64,000 bases of DNA from Micrasema longulum (lineage: Eukaryota; Arthropoda; Insecta; Trichoptera; Brachycentridae). How positions within the stretch are numbered: position 1 is the stretch's first letter; each line of letters opens with the position of its first letter. The notes beneath the pieces are model-generated. The model made no database searches, was not told the origin of the DNA, and saw nothing but the letters and a program-made list of their open reading frames with translations. Shown here one piece after another: positions 10,451 through 21,999 of the stretch. The stretch lies in assembly GCA_022494885.1 (NCBI GenBank), contig JAGVSM010003708.1, forward strand, positions 124,001-188,000, given 5' to 3'. Both the position numbers and the translations under genes were made by a program.

Positions 10451-10692
10451 TCGGCCTCGTGGTGTAATGGTCAGCGCGTTAGCCTGCCATGCAAGAGGTC
10501 TCGGGTTCGATTCCCGACATGGTTGATGTGAAATATTTAATTAAATGGGTGTTTTCATAGTCCCTGGACTGCTACCTGAAGCGTAAGATTGATCATCTTA
10601 CCTTCATGTAACAAAAATGATCAAGATACGCTGCGATTGGAGTACCAACGCAGTGCCCTATGCACCATTAGGTGCGGAAAGGGAACGATGAT
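10451..10692 (+). mobile_element. SINE A, reference full-length copy
   Basis: A tRNA-like head has box A GTGGTGTAATGGTCAGCGCG and box B GGTCTCGGGTTCGATTCCC. Next come a GTGTTTTCATAGTCCCTGGA body and a conserved tail ending CACCATTAGGTGCGGAAAGG with a GATG end. The acceptor stem does not pair, so this is a Pol III-type retroposon, not a tRNA gene. Other copies: 6246-7115, 35169-35358, 50741-50849, 57191-57448, 58092-58190, 23850-23930. Confidence 0.9.
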
Positions 10693-10699
10693 TTATTTT

Positions 10700-11210
10700 T
10701 ATTTTATTTTATAATTTTTACGCCCATAGGGCTTTTACATACATATAAATAATATAAAATTTGATTACGTAACTTGATTTCCCTATTCGCTTGCATACAC
10801 CTTACTATATAATAACAATAATAGTCTTTATTTATCATAATCTTCATTTATGTAATCCATGTTATAAATAATATCAAGTACATTTTTAGTCAAGTAGAAT
10901 CAAAACTCAAATTTTACAAAAATGAGTTTTGACAAAAGTTCAAAAAAACCTCTGTATTTATATCCGTATTATTTATTAGGGAATTAATTTATTTTAAGAT
11001 TATAATCCAATAATGTATTTGATTTCTTCGATATCTTTTAAACATGTAATAAAAATGTTTTTTATAGAAATGGGGACAGTTTAAAAAATGGGTAGTGTGA
11101 GTTTTGATCCCAAGTTTTGATATATAATGTGACTTTTTATACTGAAGAAGACAAGGAAAAATGAGGTTGTTTATAATAATGTTTTATGTACTAAACGATA
11201 CCCGGTAATG
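10700..11210. other. Intergenic, nothing recognised
   Basis: AT-rich. It begins with an ATTTTATTTTATAATTTTTACGCCC segment like LINE tails, too short to assign. Confidence 0.35.
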
Positions 11211-11214
11211 ATTT

Positions 11215-11370
11215 TGATTCTCGGTCCGATAGTAAGTTGATATTGAAACTGGCGTCATGGGATCGATTCCCATCAGCTGCAAGAAAAAAAGTCAAGATTC
11301 TTTTTTCCTAATTTGTCTGGGTATTATTGTGTATTTTTTATAACTGTCTTTCATATCCACTATTTCCCGC
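11215..11370 (+). mobile_element. tRNA-derived SINE D, copy 1
   Basis: A box-B-like GGGATCGATTCCCATC is followed by a tail AATTTGTCTGGGTATTATTG, TATTTTTTATAACT and CTTTCATATC. This tail recurs at 41103-41230 with the same spacing. Box A is degraded. Confidence 0.5.
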
Positions 11371-11379
11371 CTGCTGGCA

Positions 11380-13645
11380 ATCCTTTTTTTTATTTTTAAA
11401 ATTGTATTTATTATATTTTTTTCATTGCGTTTTACAATAGGTATACATAAGTTACAAATAGGAAAAAAAAATCCCACTAAGTCATGACCTGTGTGAGGTA
11501 TACATTTTGTTTTTAAATTAAATAAAGGATACTGGAAGAATACGATTAATAAATAATAAATAAGTGGTAATAAATATTAGAACATATTTTTTTTGACAGT
11601 AAAAATGTGAAAATTATAATTAAAGTATACGCTATTCATTAAAAAAAGACGCTATTTCAATCAGATTTTACTATGCATAATTTCAACAAATTCAATTCGT
11701 TTTTTTTTCAATTACTATCTATTTTTATATTTTTTTAATGTCGTAATTAACTTTCCAAAAGATACTAGCTCTTGTGCTTGGAGAGTACAATGTTATATTT
11801 ATTAATTAATTTGATGTCATATAATTTTGAATATACATGACAAAATACTTAAAATTACACGAAATAAAAAGAATAATAGAAAATAAAAATACAATAATAC
11901 TAATTTAAATATTATGAAGATAACTCTCTTAATTTCTTATTGTATTCGGGTATTAAGGTATGAAATATTGCACATTTTTACATGCATGTTTAACGTTTGT
12001 TTTAATCAAGTAAAACTAAAGGTGCATTTATCAACAATACGGAGATTTTAGCCTTCAGAATTATTTTAGCGTAACGTTAGCACGAAATAAATAACAGCTA
12101 GACTTAACTTCTTGAGCGTGTGTCGTATTTTTTCTCTGAAGATTAATAAAAAAAGGCACTCAATATTCCCACATCAACCATTCAGATCATTGTTTTCTTT
12201 TAAAACTCTCAAGGAAATAATTATAATACTTGAATAATTTATTGTTCTATTTGATTACGCGAATGAAATAATGTATACAGGCCTCTGCACTGCGTTTTTA
12301 ATGTTAACTGTAACCTTTAAATGAAATTGTAGTTAAGTTTACGTTGCATTCTTAACTAATAAGAATATGATTAGGTTGTTATTAAATTTGATGTATTTGT
12401 GTGTGTTTATCAACGAATTATTTATCATATAAAGAGCGAATACTTTGTGCGATTGAAAACAATTATTCACATATTTTTTTCGCAAATCAATGCACGTTTT
12501 ATCTACGGTCTTCATTAAAAAAATAATAAGTAATAATAAAAATATAATTGTTATCGACAAAATAAACAATATGGGTAAGACTTACCTAAAAAGGGTCGGG
12601 CGTTTGTTTTTGGAAAGAAATGTATAATAATATGAATTATACAATTCTTTATATTGCATAGATGATCCATGTTAATTTAATATTTAAAATATAACATGAA
12701 GTAATTTATTTATTTATTTTCAGTTCACAAAAAGTAAAAGATATCACAATATAAATACAATTTATAAAATAAAATATAAAAAATAATAACACAAAACATT
12801 TTTCACCAATAGTCACAAAAGAAAAATTAAAAATCGTATATAGACCAAAATTTATTTTTCATTATATGTTATTAAAGCAGTTTATTAGAATTTATCTAAG
12901 ATTAAATTTGATAAAATTTAATTTAAGATAGATGCAATTTATACAATCGAATATAATTTTTCTAGATTATTAATAAAGTCTCGTAGTAGTAATAAGTTTT
13001 TTTCAATGTAAATCAATAATTATAGTCACAATAAAATAAAATAAATAAAAAACAATGCGTACTCTTATTTAGTGTATCCGTTTTATTATTGTACATGTTA
13101 GTTAGGGTGAGTATATATATTTAGGGTGTGTGAGGGTGTGTGTATATGTGCATGGATGTGTGAGTATTGCGTGTATGCGAGAGTGTGTAGTGAATATAAG
13201 TGAACTTATTGATCAATGATTATAAAAAAAACCTGCTTAAAAAAAACCGTAATGAGGAAACCTATCAACCACCTTATCGATCGATGTAAAATAGTTAAGA
13301 TTGTTAAGAATATTAACAAAAAATGTGTTTGGTGAAGTTAATAACGTAAAATTATGTAATTAAATACAATATAATAGACAATTTTCCAGTTTTATAATGT
13401 ACAACGGATGAATAAGTCTTTTTTTTATATTTATTTTGAACATATTAAAATGCATGAAGTAATACTAAAAGGCAAAGAAAACAACTAGGACAAGAATTCC
13501 TGAATTCAAAATACTTGATTTTATCATGTTTTGTTAAAAATCGATGTAATATTTTTACAATTAATTATCTCAAGTTATGTACCTATTAAAATAAACTAAA
13601 AATATTTTATATAAATGTAACAAAATAAAAATGGCACGTTAACAA
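11380..13645. other. Long AT-rich stretch without recognisable genes
   Basis: No coding or repeat structure is recognised apart from a GT-rich low-complexity segment at about 13105-13195 (runs of GTGTGT/GTGAG). Confidence 0.4.
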
Positions 13646-13654
13646 GTACACTTA

Positions 13655-13779
13655 TACCCGTATGCCGAGACAAAACTTGATGTAAGGAAAGTACATTCTA
13701 ATTTCAAATGCAGAGAATAACCCGAAGGTGAAGACAATAGAATGTACTTTCCTCACCGGTTTGTCTCTGCATACGGGTA
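13655..13779. mobile_element. 125-bp foldback MITE flanked by TTA
   Basis: Arms start TACCCGTATGC and end GCATACGGGTA, and pairing continues through GGAAAGTACATTCTA and its complement. Both flanks are TTA (13652-13654 and 13780-13782), the usual PIF/Harbinger target duplication. No ORF. Confidence 0.8.
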
Positions 13780-14261
13780 TTAGAGAAGCTTAGATAACAG
13801 ATTTAGATAATTGATCTTTCCAGATAACTTTTATTTCGGTACCAATAAAAACCCGTAATGTTTATGTATATTATATAAATATTTATTATTTTGTGTCATC
13901 AGCGATCAATTTTTTTAAAGAAAATATGTTAAAAAAAAGATTGTTGGTCGATTTAATCAAATACGAAGGTGAAAAAAACAATTTCATATAAAAAGATTAC
14001 GTGAATGCACAACAAATCAAGGCCAGATAAAAGTCAATTTCAAGTAAGTTAAGAGGATATGATACAGTGCGAAAAAGACAAGTCGAAATTACACGTCTGA
14101 ATAATTTTGACAACTAAAATCGATCCCGTATTCCGCACCCCAAAATTCAACCGATTTGTTTTTTTTTAGAGAGAGTATCGGAATGAATTTTTCGGCGTTG
14201 GTACCTATGTTTTTATAAATTATTTATACTATTTCTATACCGTATGTCGGAAGACGGCAGT

Positions 14262-14433
14262 TAAAAATGGGCGCTTTTTTGGGTATTTGGATGGGCTTAG
14301 TTTCCATAGTTTTAAAATCCTCATGGACTTCATCTTAAGGAAGTCAATTCCACTAGATCGAAGAATATTCATCTCCTCCTCCCGAAAACTATGCGACCTA
14401 GAGTATGCCGATGATGCGGTTATAATTGACTGA
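14262..14433 (+). pseudogene. Reverse transcriptase scrap with YADD motif
   Basis: The plus strand reads ILMDFILRKSIPLDRR, then LCDLEYADDAVIID and a stop. YADDAVII is RT catalytic motif C with its preceding helix, in a form common in LINEs. Neither motif A nor the fingers can be found upstream, so only about 55 codons remain. Confidence 0.65.
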
Positions 14434-14582
14434 ATAAAATTTATTAGGTATTTTGATGAACTCGAGTTTTCATTTACGTTACAATAATTCACGTCTGGTA
14501 AATATGCTTTGCCTGTATCAATAAAATCGATTAATATTAGCTGAAATATTAAAGTATTTTAAGAGCTGAGTGAGCTGAGCTG

Positions 14583-14649
14583 TACAATGAGTTACCTGAA
14601 GAAATAAAAGAAATAGATAAAATTGAAATATTTAAAATTAATTTGTAAA
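14583..14649 (+). pseudogene. LINE C-terminal scrap
   Basis: The frame reads YNELPEEIKEIDKIEIFKIN then a stop. The xNxLPxEI...FK pattern is common at the end of Jockey/CR1-type ORF2 proteins. Confidence 0.4.
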
Positions 14650-14727
14650 AATATGTAATTGGCAATTTTGATAAAAAAATTGAAATATTATTAAAAGTTG
14701 ATATCATACACATACACAAATAACATC

Positions 14728-14800
14728 AACCCTGATGATGGACGCTGTAACGCGATCCGAAACGTCGGTAGAGAGTACGAACGACACACGGCATAATAAC
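14728..14800 (+). other. Penelope-type terminal sequence with hammerhead-like core
   Basis: CTGATGA (14732-14738) is followed by a stem GGACGC/GCG-A-TCC with a 6-nt loop, then GAAACGTC (14759-14766). This is the order of conserved core elements in a type I hammerhead ribozyme with a very short helix III. One unpaired T sits before the stem and one A bulges in it. Penelope-like retroelements are known to carry such minimal motifs in their terminal repeats. No Penelope RT is seen nearby. Confidence 0.45.
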
Positions 14801-15226
14801 CCAGAAAAACTTATTGTGCATCTTAACGGCCGTGAAAATCTAAGAAGTTTATATTAGTTCTTAAAATGTTATGAACTAATTTAATAAAGCATAAATAATA
14901 AATAAAACAAGGTATAATAAGAAATAAGAAAAAAAAGACTTCTATAATGTTAACATTAGAAATAAGGCCAGATTTTCTGTGCCCACTACTAGGCTCCAAA
15001 AAATTAGCAATTCTTTCCAAAGAATTGTAAAATACGCTTATATATTGATAGTGTATATTGATACCTTATGATATTTAAGCATTAACTAGAAAGTTTGATT
15101 AATCACGCGCTGTTTGAAAAAGGTTCGGAAAGAAGAATGTTCGGAAAGTAAGTGTACTAGATTTTTGCATTTATATTGTCTAAGGGCGCCTTCTTGGCTA
15201 AGGCTGTGGAGGATGGGCGCTCTTGG

Positions 15227-15440
15227 ACCCATTTGGTTGGGATGTTTTGAACCATCCTCCGTATTCAGATTATTATCGTTCATCTCCCTGAAGTAGGTGA
15301 AATTAAATTTTCAACCAACGAGCAGGTGCAGAAAGAGATTCTGAAGTGGGAGAAGGAGTTTGCGGGAGAGTTTTTCGGGGAGGGCATAAATAAGCTTGTG
15401 CCACGGCTCGCCAAAAGACATTCGGAAGATGTTCTATGAA
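15227..15440 (+). pseudogene. Mariner transposase C-terminal fragment
   Basis: HPPYSDYYRS, a shortened version of the HPPYSPDLAPSDYHLF block, is followed in another frame by STNEQVQKEILKWEKEFAGE and FFGEGINKLVPRLAKR. This is the usual end of mariner transposases. The deletion in the third-Asp block and the frame change make it dead. No terminal repeats found. Confidence 0.65.
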
Positions 15441-15449
15441 TCCTAATTG

Positions 15450-17195
15450 CAATTTTTTGTTAATTTACTTATTAATAATTATTAATTATTCAGAAGTATT
15501 TTTTTTGAAAATTGTATGCATTTCGTATATAACATTCCAATATACCTACTAAATCGATAAATTAGTCGATTGTCGCACTTCGCGCGACGTTAGTGACATG
15601 TACATAAAAGAAAGTAACAACTTCATGCAATGTTTCCAGATGTACCTATTGGCCGCTTTGTAACATTACAAAACATGCGATTTCCCCACCTTCAAATTCA
15701 TGTATTTTATAACTTCAGTAACTTTACAGGTAGAGAAATCGCTTTACGGGAACTGCATTCAAGATCACAGACACCTCATCCGAAAGGAAACTTTATTGAC
15801 AACCTATTCAATTTGCTTGGAGTTACGTAACACAATGTTTTTTGCCTCACATTTATTTTAGCGTCGAATTTTATAACCGCTTCCCAAAAATTATTACGAG
15901 CAACGAACTTAATGGGTTGTGTGAATCGTTCTATATTTTTCGTTATCTTGTGATATCATTATCGATCATTACAAATTGCACTTCGTGTCACAGATTGTTT
16001 AGTTACAAAACATTTGCGCATTATTCATGTCAATAATTGTTGCTATTTTTATTTGATTTCACTAGCAGGCGAAGTTCAATGCTTTGATGTGTGAATGCTA
16101 TTGTTATGTTATTGTGATATTGTTAATGTTACTTTAGTTATAAAATCGTTCAATCCTTTCAGGATTTCTAAGAATTTTTTCAGCGCGTATTTTCGGGAGT
16201 CACTATATTTTCGGAACCATGTTTCAGAATTTTTCAGTTTTTTACCTTTGATTTAAAATCAAACTTTTCCCAAATCATTTTGAGATATTTTCAGAAATTA
16301 TAAATAACCTCAATAACAAAATAAGGTTTTGATTGCAAGTATAAATATAAAAAGTAACACAGTTTTAAATGTATTTTCATTAAAATAAAATTTCTAGCCT
16401 AATTTTTAAACTTCTAGGCATTTTTGCAGTTTTAAAACCAGTTTTATTAATAAATATCTGATGAGCAAATTGCAACGTGTATTTTTACCAAATGTCTTGA
16501 TATTTTCAAATAGCTGTCCCGTCATTCAATTTTATTCCTCTTATCAATACACTTTGTCAATCAAAATATTCAAAAATAAAACTTTTAAGAATTCAAGTGG
16601 TCTCAAGTTTTATGACTCTATGAACTATACTTATGACTAATAAAATTCCTTGAATGTTATGAAAACAAATTGGTTAAACTTTTTGAGTTTTTCATTGATT
16701 CTACTATTTTTATTGCAGTTTTTCTTCAGATATAATCGTTTTTATTATTGACTTAAACCAATTAATGACAGGTTATAAATCCTGTTGATGCCTAACCTTC
16801 CATATTCTTCTCAAATAATGATTTCTGTCGGTTAATATCTTTGATGATTATGAAATATGGCTTACCTGTCCAGTTAAAAAAATATATGTACCTTAACCAC
16901 GGGAGTCACATTGAACGAAATGTCCAGGAAACAAGATTTCGTGATTGCACCTTTTCCAAAACATGATAAGTGTTAAACCAAATGAGATAATTTCAATCTA
17001 TAAATAACTTTCAATCTTAAATAATGATTATTTTATTTAAAAAAGTACATTTTAAAATAGCGTATCTGGGACTACTGATTTTTTCGAATTCAAACAAAGT
17101 GGACTACGGTGTTTTATTGACATATAAAATAGCTTATTGCGATCAATTCTGCATTTTAAACCTTAAAACGGCTAAAAGTAGACTCTCGCGTTTTA
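15450..17195. other. Intergenic, two unassigned ORF-like stretches
   Basis: Open stretches at 15630-15830 and 15842-16036 (plus) have no recognisable motif. At 16764-16860 there is a partial copy of repeat D (TTAAACCAATTAATGACAGG and following). Otherwise AT-rich with no feature. Confidence 0.35.
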
Positions 17196-17622
17196 CCCTC
17201 TAAGGTAGCGCTATCCAACTTCTTTTAGGGTCGCCGGCCATTTTTTCTATGGGAAAAATTTCGGGTGTCATAGACTATAGGTACGTAATAAAACTATAAT
17301 ATAAGGTAATAAAAAGTCGAAAAAAAAAAAAAAAAAACACATAACTAACTCGAAATAAAAACAGGATATTATTAAGTTAATTTCTTTTTATGACAAAAAT
17401 ATTCATCATAAATTAATTATGTTTACAAAACAAAGTTAACTTAAACGTACTTATGAGTTACTTAATTGGAGCAATGTGGTCGTCGTTGTTGAGCAACAAT
17501 ATCTTTGACGTCAATATTAACATTTGTTGTGGCAAGTCTAATTATATTTTCAAGTCTGGGGAGCTATTTTGAACCACTGTCGTAGCACGAAAAAACAGTT
17601 TTCCTCGTGTGTTTTGTATGTA

Positions 17623-18909
17623 CGGGGCGGATTAAAAATGAAGCTACCTAAGTAGGAAATTTTTTTTTTTTTCAAAAACCATTTATTTCTCAACAACGTC
17701 TCCTTATACTTCGACACACTTAGTAAGACGATATTCCAACTTTTTTATACCATCTGAATAATACGATTTCGGGAATCTCTCAAAATACGCGTTAGTTTCG
17801 GTAATCACTTCTCCGTTTGAGCTGAATCTTTTTCCTGCGAGCCATTTTTTCAAGTTTGGAAACAAGAAAAAGTCACTAGAAGCTAAATCTGGACTATAAG
17901 GTGGATGATCAACCAATTCGAAGTGTATTTCACGTAATTTTAGCACCGTATCTAATGCTGTGTGAACCGGTGCGTTGTCTTGAAGAAAGAGCACTTTTTT
18001 CTTCTTTAACTGTGGTCGTTTTTCCTTGATTGCATCATTCAATTGATACAATAATGTACGATAATACTTTCCTGTGATTGTGGATCCTTTTTTAAGATAA
18101 TCGATGGGCAATATTCCGAGTGCATCCCAAAATACAGTGGCCATAACCTTGCCAGCCAATTTCACTGCCTTTGCCTTCTTCGGAGCACTTCCACCAGCTT
18201 CCACCCATTGTTTCGATTGATTTTTGGTTTCAGGTGTATAGTGGTGCACCCACGTTTCATCAACAGTTATTAATCGACGCCAAAAATCAACAGGATTACG
18301 CTTTATCATGTCCAAACTCTGCTGTGAAGTAGTCTCTCGAACTCGTTTTTGTTCGACACTGAGCAAACGCGGCACACATCTTGCCGATAGCTTTTTCATA
18401 TGCAAATGTTCATGAAAAATGTTAAACACACGTTCATATGAGATGTTTACCATTTTCTCTCACGCAACTTCATTCGGCGATCATTCATAACTATATCGAG
18501 GATTTTACTGATATTTTCTTCAGTCTTTTGGCCACCTCTTTTGGCCTTCCTGTTGATGGTATTGTTGCAGTGCTTGTTCGGCCGCGTTTAAATTCAGCAA
18601 TCCAATATTTTACCATGTAATATGACGGAACAGACTCACCGTAATGTTTATCGAGGTTTTTTTTGTCTCTTTTGCCGTTTTCATTTTCAAATAATAGTGT
18701 TTAATCACTGTACGAAATTCGCTTTTTTTCCATTTTTCAAGAAACACAAAAGTTGTTTACTTCAAACGACTACAACAAATAAACTAATCGATAAATTTGA
18801 GTGTCATTTTAACAGCTGCCGTTTGACAGATCGCAATTTAGAAAAAAAAAAAAAAATGTGTTTGTGCTGCCATCTAGCGCTATGTAGCTTCATTATCAAT
18901 CCGCCCTTG
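17623..18909 (-). mobile_element. Full-length 1287-bp mariner
   Basis: Inverted repeats beginning CGGGGCGGATTAAAAATG and CAAGGGCGGATTGATAATG (about 28 bp, near-perfect) sit inside a TA duplication (17621-17622 and 18910-18911). Length and structure are those of a complete mariner. Its transposase is on the minus strand. Confidence 0.93.
17704..18733 (-). pseudogene. Mariner DD34D transposase, N-terminal frameshifts
   Basis: Mariner transposases cut and paste their element at TA sites in the nucleus. The C-terminal 249 codons (18453-17704) are open: TVDETWVHHYTPETKNQSKQ holds the first Asp, VLFLQDNAPVHTA the second, and HPPYSPDLASSDFFLF the third, 34 residues after the second. All three catalytic Asp are intact. 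The N-terminal DNA-binding part is present but shifted between frames: EFRTVIKHYYLKMKTAKETK, MVKYWIAEFKRGRTST, then NDRRMKLRE joins the long frame, so at least two indels block expression of a complete 340-residue protein. YTPETK...SKQW resembles irritans/mellifera-type mariners; the subfamily is inference. Confidence 0.9.
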
Positions 18910-18955
18910 TAAATACACGAGGTAATACGGCCACGAGAGCATTTGGAATACCAGT

Positions 18956-19046
18956 CATGAAGTCCTTCAAGCTGTTTCCATGTTTTGATTTCATGTATTT
19001 TACGTGAGAGAAGGCACGCTCGCAGATGCATCCGAACGTACAAAAA
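18956..19046 (-). pseudogene. hAT transposase dimerisation-region remnant
   Basis: The minus strand reads FCTFGCICERAFSHVKYM, then KSKHGNSLKDFM. This matches the CExxFSxMxxIKSKxRxxLxD block near the C terminus of ZBED/SCAND3-like hAT transposases. Reading stops where the CCTGGG MITE inserted. It supports the hAT call for 17206-19235. Confidence 0.65.
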
Positions 19047-19244
19047 ACAAGTAATTTATTTCTTCATTTTTAAAGGTTTTTTAAATATTTAGTATTGGTA
19101 ATTCTGAACACAATTTTTTATTTTCTTTCACGGGACATGCCACGTCAAATATTAATGTTTGATCAAAAGTTGGCTGTAAAATTTAAACCTCGCGGGGCGC
19201 AAAAAGTTTCACGGGCCGCCAGTTGGATAACGCTGCTCTAAGAT

Positions 19245-19640
19245 ACGGATTATTTTGGAGACAATTTTAAAATCAACATTCAAAGATCTATGATGATAAC
19301 ATGTACCAGACGAGATGCAGTATGACTTGACCTTTTAATATGTTTATATACACATAAAGGGTTTCTAAAATTATAAATAAATATAAATATTGAAAAGAAT
19401 GTATTAGTTTAATAAGACATCATATTCTATCGAAATAAACTAATAGTCTTAGAACAAAATTCTATTTTAATTATTTGTTCCCAAACGTTCTTGGGATGGA
19501 ATATAATATTTTTTCATTATTTTTATTTATTTACATACATTGGTTTATTGCACATTGTTTGAGACATAAGTCCCAAATCCATGGGACTTAAAGTCCTGAG
19601 TTAACGTAGGACGAGCAATTAGTTGACACAGACACATGAG
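19245..19640. other. Intergenic with a possible LINE tail
   Basis: TTTATTTATTTACATACATT and GGTTTATTGCACATTG at about 19520-19565 look like a reversed LINE 3' end. No coding text is seen. Confidence 0.3.
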
Positions 19641-19644
19641 TAAC

Positions 19645-20973
19645 ATTTGAAATTATCGTTTACTACACCTATCTATAAATCTGGAAACAAATCGGACGTC
19701 ACTAACTATAGACCGATCTCAATTCTATCTCACATACCTAAATTATTCGAAGCAATATTAACGCATAAAATTACTCCTATTTTCAAAAATATCTTGGTTG
19801 ATCAGCAACATGGTTTTCGGTCTGGTAAATCAACCACGACCAATCTCCTGTCTTTTACCGATACCGTTTTTAGGGGTCTGGAGAAAAATAAACAATTTGA
19901 TTTGCTTTATACCGATTTCTCCAAAGCTTTTGACAAGGTCGATCACCAAATACTGTTGACCAAACTGTCTTCGTTTGGAATTCGTAATAATTTTTTATCG
20001 TTCTTTAAGTCATATCTCTGAAAGAAAACAGTTTGTAAGAGTAAATAATTCCATCTCAAACAGCATTAATGCATCTTCGGGTGTAAAACAGGGTGCTCAC
20101 CTTGCTCCTTTGCTATTTAATCTATTCATCAATGATCTAAAAAATGTTTTTCTTACTTCATCAATTTGGCTGTTTGCTGACGACACTAAAATTCTCAAAC
20201 ATATTGACAGCCCTTTATTAATAAGCCCCACAATTACAATTTGATTTACTTTCTTTTAGTACCTGGTACTCATCCAATAATCTACATCTCAATTTAAGTA
20301 AGTGCAAGGTCATGAGATTTTTTCAGCTGGAAAATCCAAACATATACGACTACTCACTGAACGATGAAATATTATCACCTGTGTCTAGTATACGCGATTT
20401 AGGTATTATACTTGACACTCAACTTTCTTTTACAATTCATATTGAACATGCTATCAATAAATCCTTGGATTTATTAACAGAAGCATAACTGACTTCAAAA
20501 ATATCAATACCTTTAAAACTATCTTCTTTTCTTTAGTTCGCCCGCACCTAGAATATTCCTCTGTTATCTGGTCTCCATATTATGATGCCTACATCAAAAA
20601 TATTGAATCAGTTCAACGTCGATTTTTAAGAGAGATAGGCTGAAGGTTGGGCTTATGAAAAGACCAATATACGTATAATGAGTTAGAAACTAGCTTAAAT
20701 ATATCTTCTCTTCAAGACCGTCGAAATAAATCTGACCTTCTAGTCCTATTTAAAATTCTCAACTCACTCTTTGATGCGCTTGAACTACTGAGCTCAATAA
20801 AATTAAATATCCTAACTAGAAACCTCAGACAAAACTTACTCTTTCATACCGATAACCATAGAACTAACTATGGTTTTCATTTCCCTATGCCCAGAATTCT
20901 TAGGTCTGCCAACAAACATACCAGTCTTGATTTCTTTGATAACAAACGATCACTGAATCAAATTCAATTATAA
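19645..20973 (+). pseudogene. Non-LTR retrotransposon reverse transcriptase, 5'-truncated
   Basis: This is the longest RT in the window. In order: TPIYKSGNKSDVTNYRPISI (RT fingers), QQHGFRSGKSTTTNL, motif A TDFSKAFDKVDHQILL, motif B SSGVKQGAHLAPLLFNLFIN, motif C LFADDTKIL, RDLGIILDTQLSF, LVRPHLEYSSVIW, FPMPRILRSANKH and a final NQIQL stop at about 20973. Catalytic Asp residues are kept. Frameshifts occur near 20015 and after 20240, plus stops near 20487 and 20641. Endonuclease and ORF1 are missing, the usual result of 5' truncation. The type is CR1/Jockey-like; the exact clade cannot be set by eye. Confidence 0.88.
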
Positions 20974-21574
20974 ACACCTCTCTCCCACTTCCACTCCCAC
21001 CAAGTCTACCATATACCATTGTGTCTTTCTATTTTCCTTTATAATAATTTTATATGTACAAATATGTCCTTAAAAGTGCCCATTGGGCATAGTTATAAAT
21101 ATTTTTTAATATTTTAATTATATAAAATACTTATTCTACTCGTATGAATAACTCTGTGTAAGTCTCCTCCAAGCACAAGAACGTCTTGTCTTTTTTTGAA
21201 GAGGAACACCGTTAAAGATGCTAACAAAATATGTAGTAAAACTGAATAAACGTGCCTTAATAATTCATTGAATCTTTTATACAGCGTTTTTCAACAATAA
21301 AAAATGTGGCGACCCAATTACATAACCCGAATTATGGCAGTAGTGTTGAACTTTGTAATTTAGCGGTGTAAAGTAAAACCAAAAGGCAGTTCTACTCGTA
21401 ATTGCACATTGTTTTGGATGACGCACCGTTATATTTAGCGTGTTCTTTGCAGCCAAGATCCCGTGACAAAGCCGCTATCCATTATGTTAACCCTCTCAGG
21501 TATTTTGTCCTAAGTAAAAAAATGACAAAAAAAATCTTCATTTTTTAAACGTTAGTTGCTTATTTTTTGTCTCG

Positions 21575-21905
21575 CTTATTATCTTATGTACAAACAAACA
21601 AACGAACCATCACGCCGCTTCCTCGTAGAGGTAAGCAGAGAGAATATAATGCCATATCACTCATCACTTGCATACAGACCTCGCTTTCTCTACATTCATA
21701 CATCTTCTCATGCACGCACGCCGATAATTCCTACTTCTGACATGTCCACCTTCAAGTATTTGATAGACTTGATCGTGCCATGTCTTTCTCGGCCTTCCTC
21801 GTTTTCTGCATCCATCAACATTCGCATCGTAGATCCCTTTAGCCGTCCATTCGCTCTACATGTTCAAGCCAACGCAGCACCCCTTTCTTGATTCTTATTA
21901 TCTCA
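21575..21905 (-). pseudogene. LINE ORF2 C-terminal fragment
   Basis: The minus strand reads RIKKGVLRWLEHVERMDG, a GIYDANVDG-like link, a RPRKTWHDQVYQILEGGHV-like segment with an internal shift, RSRNYRRACMRR and a SAYLYEEAA end with stop. This is a common LINE tail in Lepidoptera. The plus-strand ORF at 21556-21891 is its shadow. Confidence 0.65.
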
Positions 21906-21999
21906 TGTCCTATTTTTAATTATTTCGACAATTACCTTTACTATTTCTAACATGCATAATATGACTAAATTACAGCTAAGATTGAGAACGTTTTAGAGA

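Larger units (their letters stand above)
17556..18954. mobile_element. CCTGGG foldback MITE split by a mariner
   Basis: The left part (17556-17620) and right part (18912-18954) together match, in reverse, the complete 118-bp MITE at 23431-23548. Joining them after removing the mariner and one TA gives GTATGTAAATACACGAG, exactly the sequence of the intact copy. Terminus CTGGGGAGCTATTTTGAACC, other end GGAATACCAG. Confidence 0.9.
17206..19235 (-). mobile_element. Decayed hAT element hosting a MITE and a mariner
   Basis: Terminal repeats TAGCGCTATCCAACT and complement of CAGCGTTATCCAACT are flanked by CTCTAAGG (17198-17205) and CTCTAAGA (19236-19243), 7 of 8 matching. Excluding the nested MITE and mariner about 630 bp of hAT remain. 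GGTCGCCGGCC and GCGGGGCGC...GGGCCGCC subterminal text is hAT-like. The transposase remnant at 18956-19046 gives minus orientation. Confidence 0.82.

Noticed and set aside
10451..10522. tRNA gene
   Set aside because: Boxes A and B are present, but the acceptor stem does not pair and the sequence continues into a SINE body. The same holds at 7045-7115, 22475-22545, 28398-28465, 44455-44515, 46795-46870 and 54685-54755.
13105..13195. Telomere-like or functional GT array
   Set aside because: Irregular GT-rich low complexity, no repeated unit longer than a few bases.
15630..16036. Two adjacent plus-strand ORFs as one gene
   Set aside because: No motif and no splice pair joining them; base composition equals the surroundings.
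21556..21891. 111-codon plus-strand ORF
   Set aside because: Antisense of the LINE tail with RWLEHVERMDG motif.
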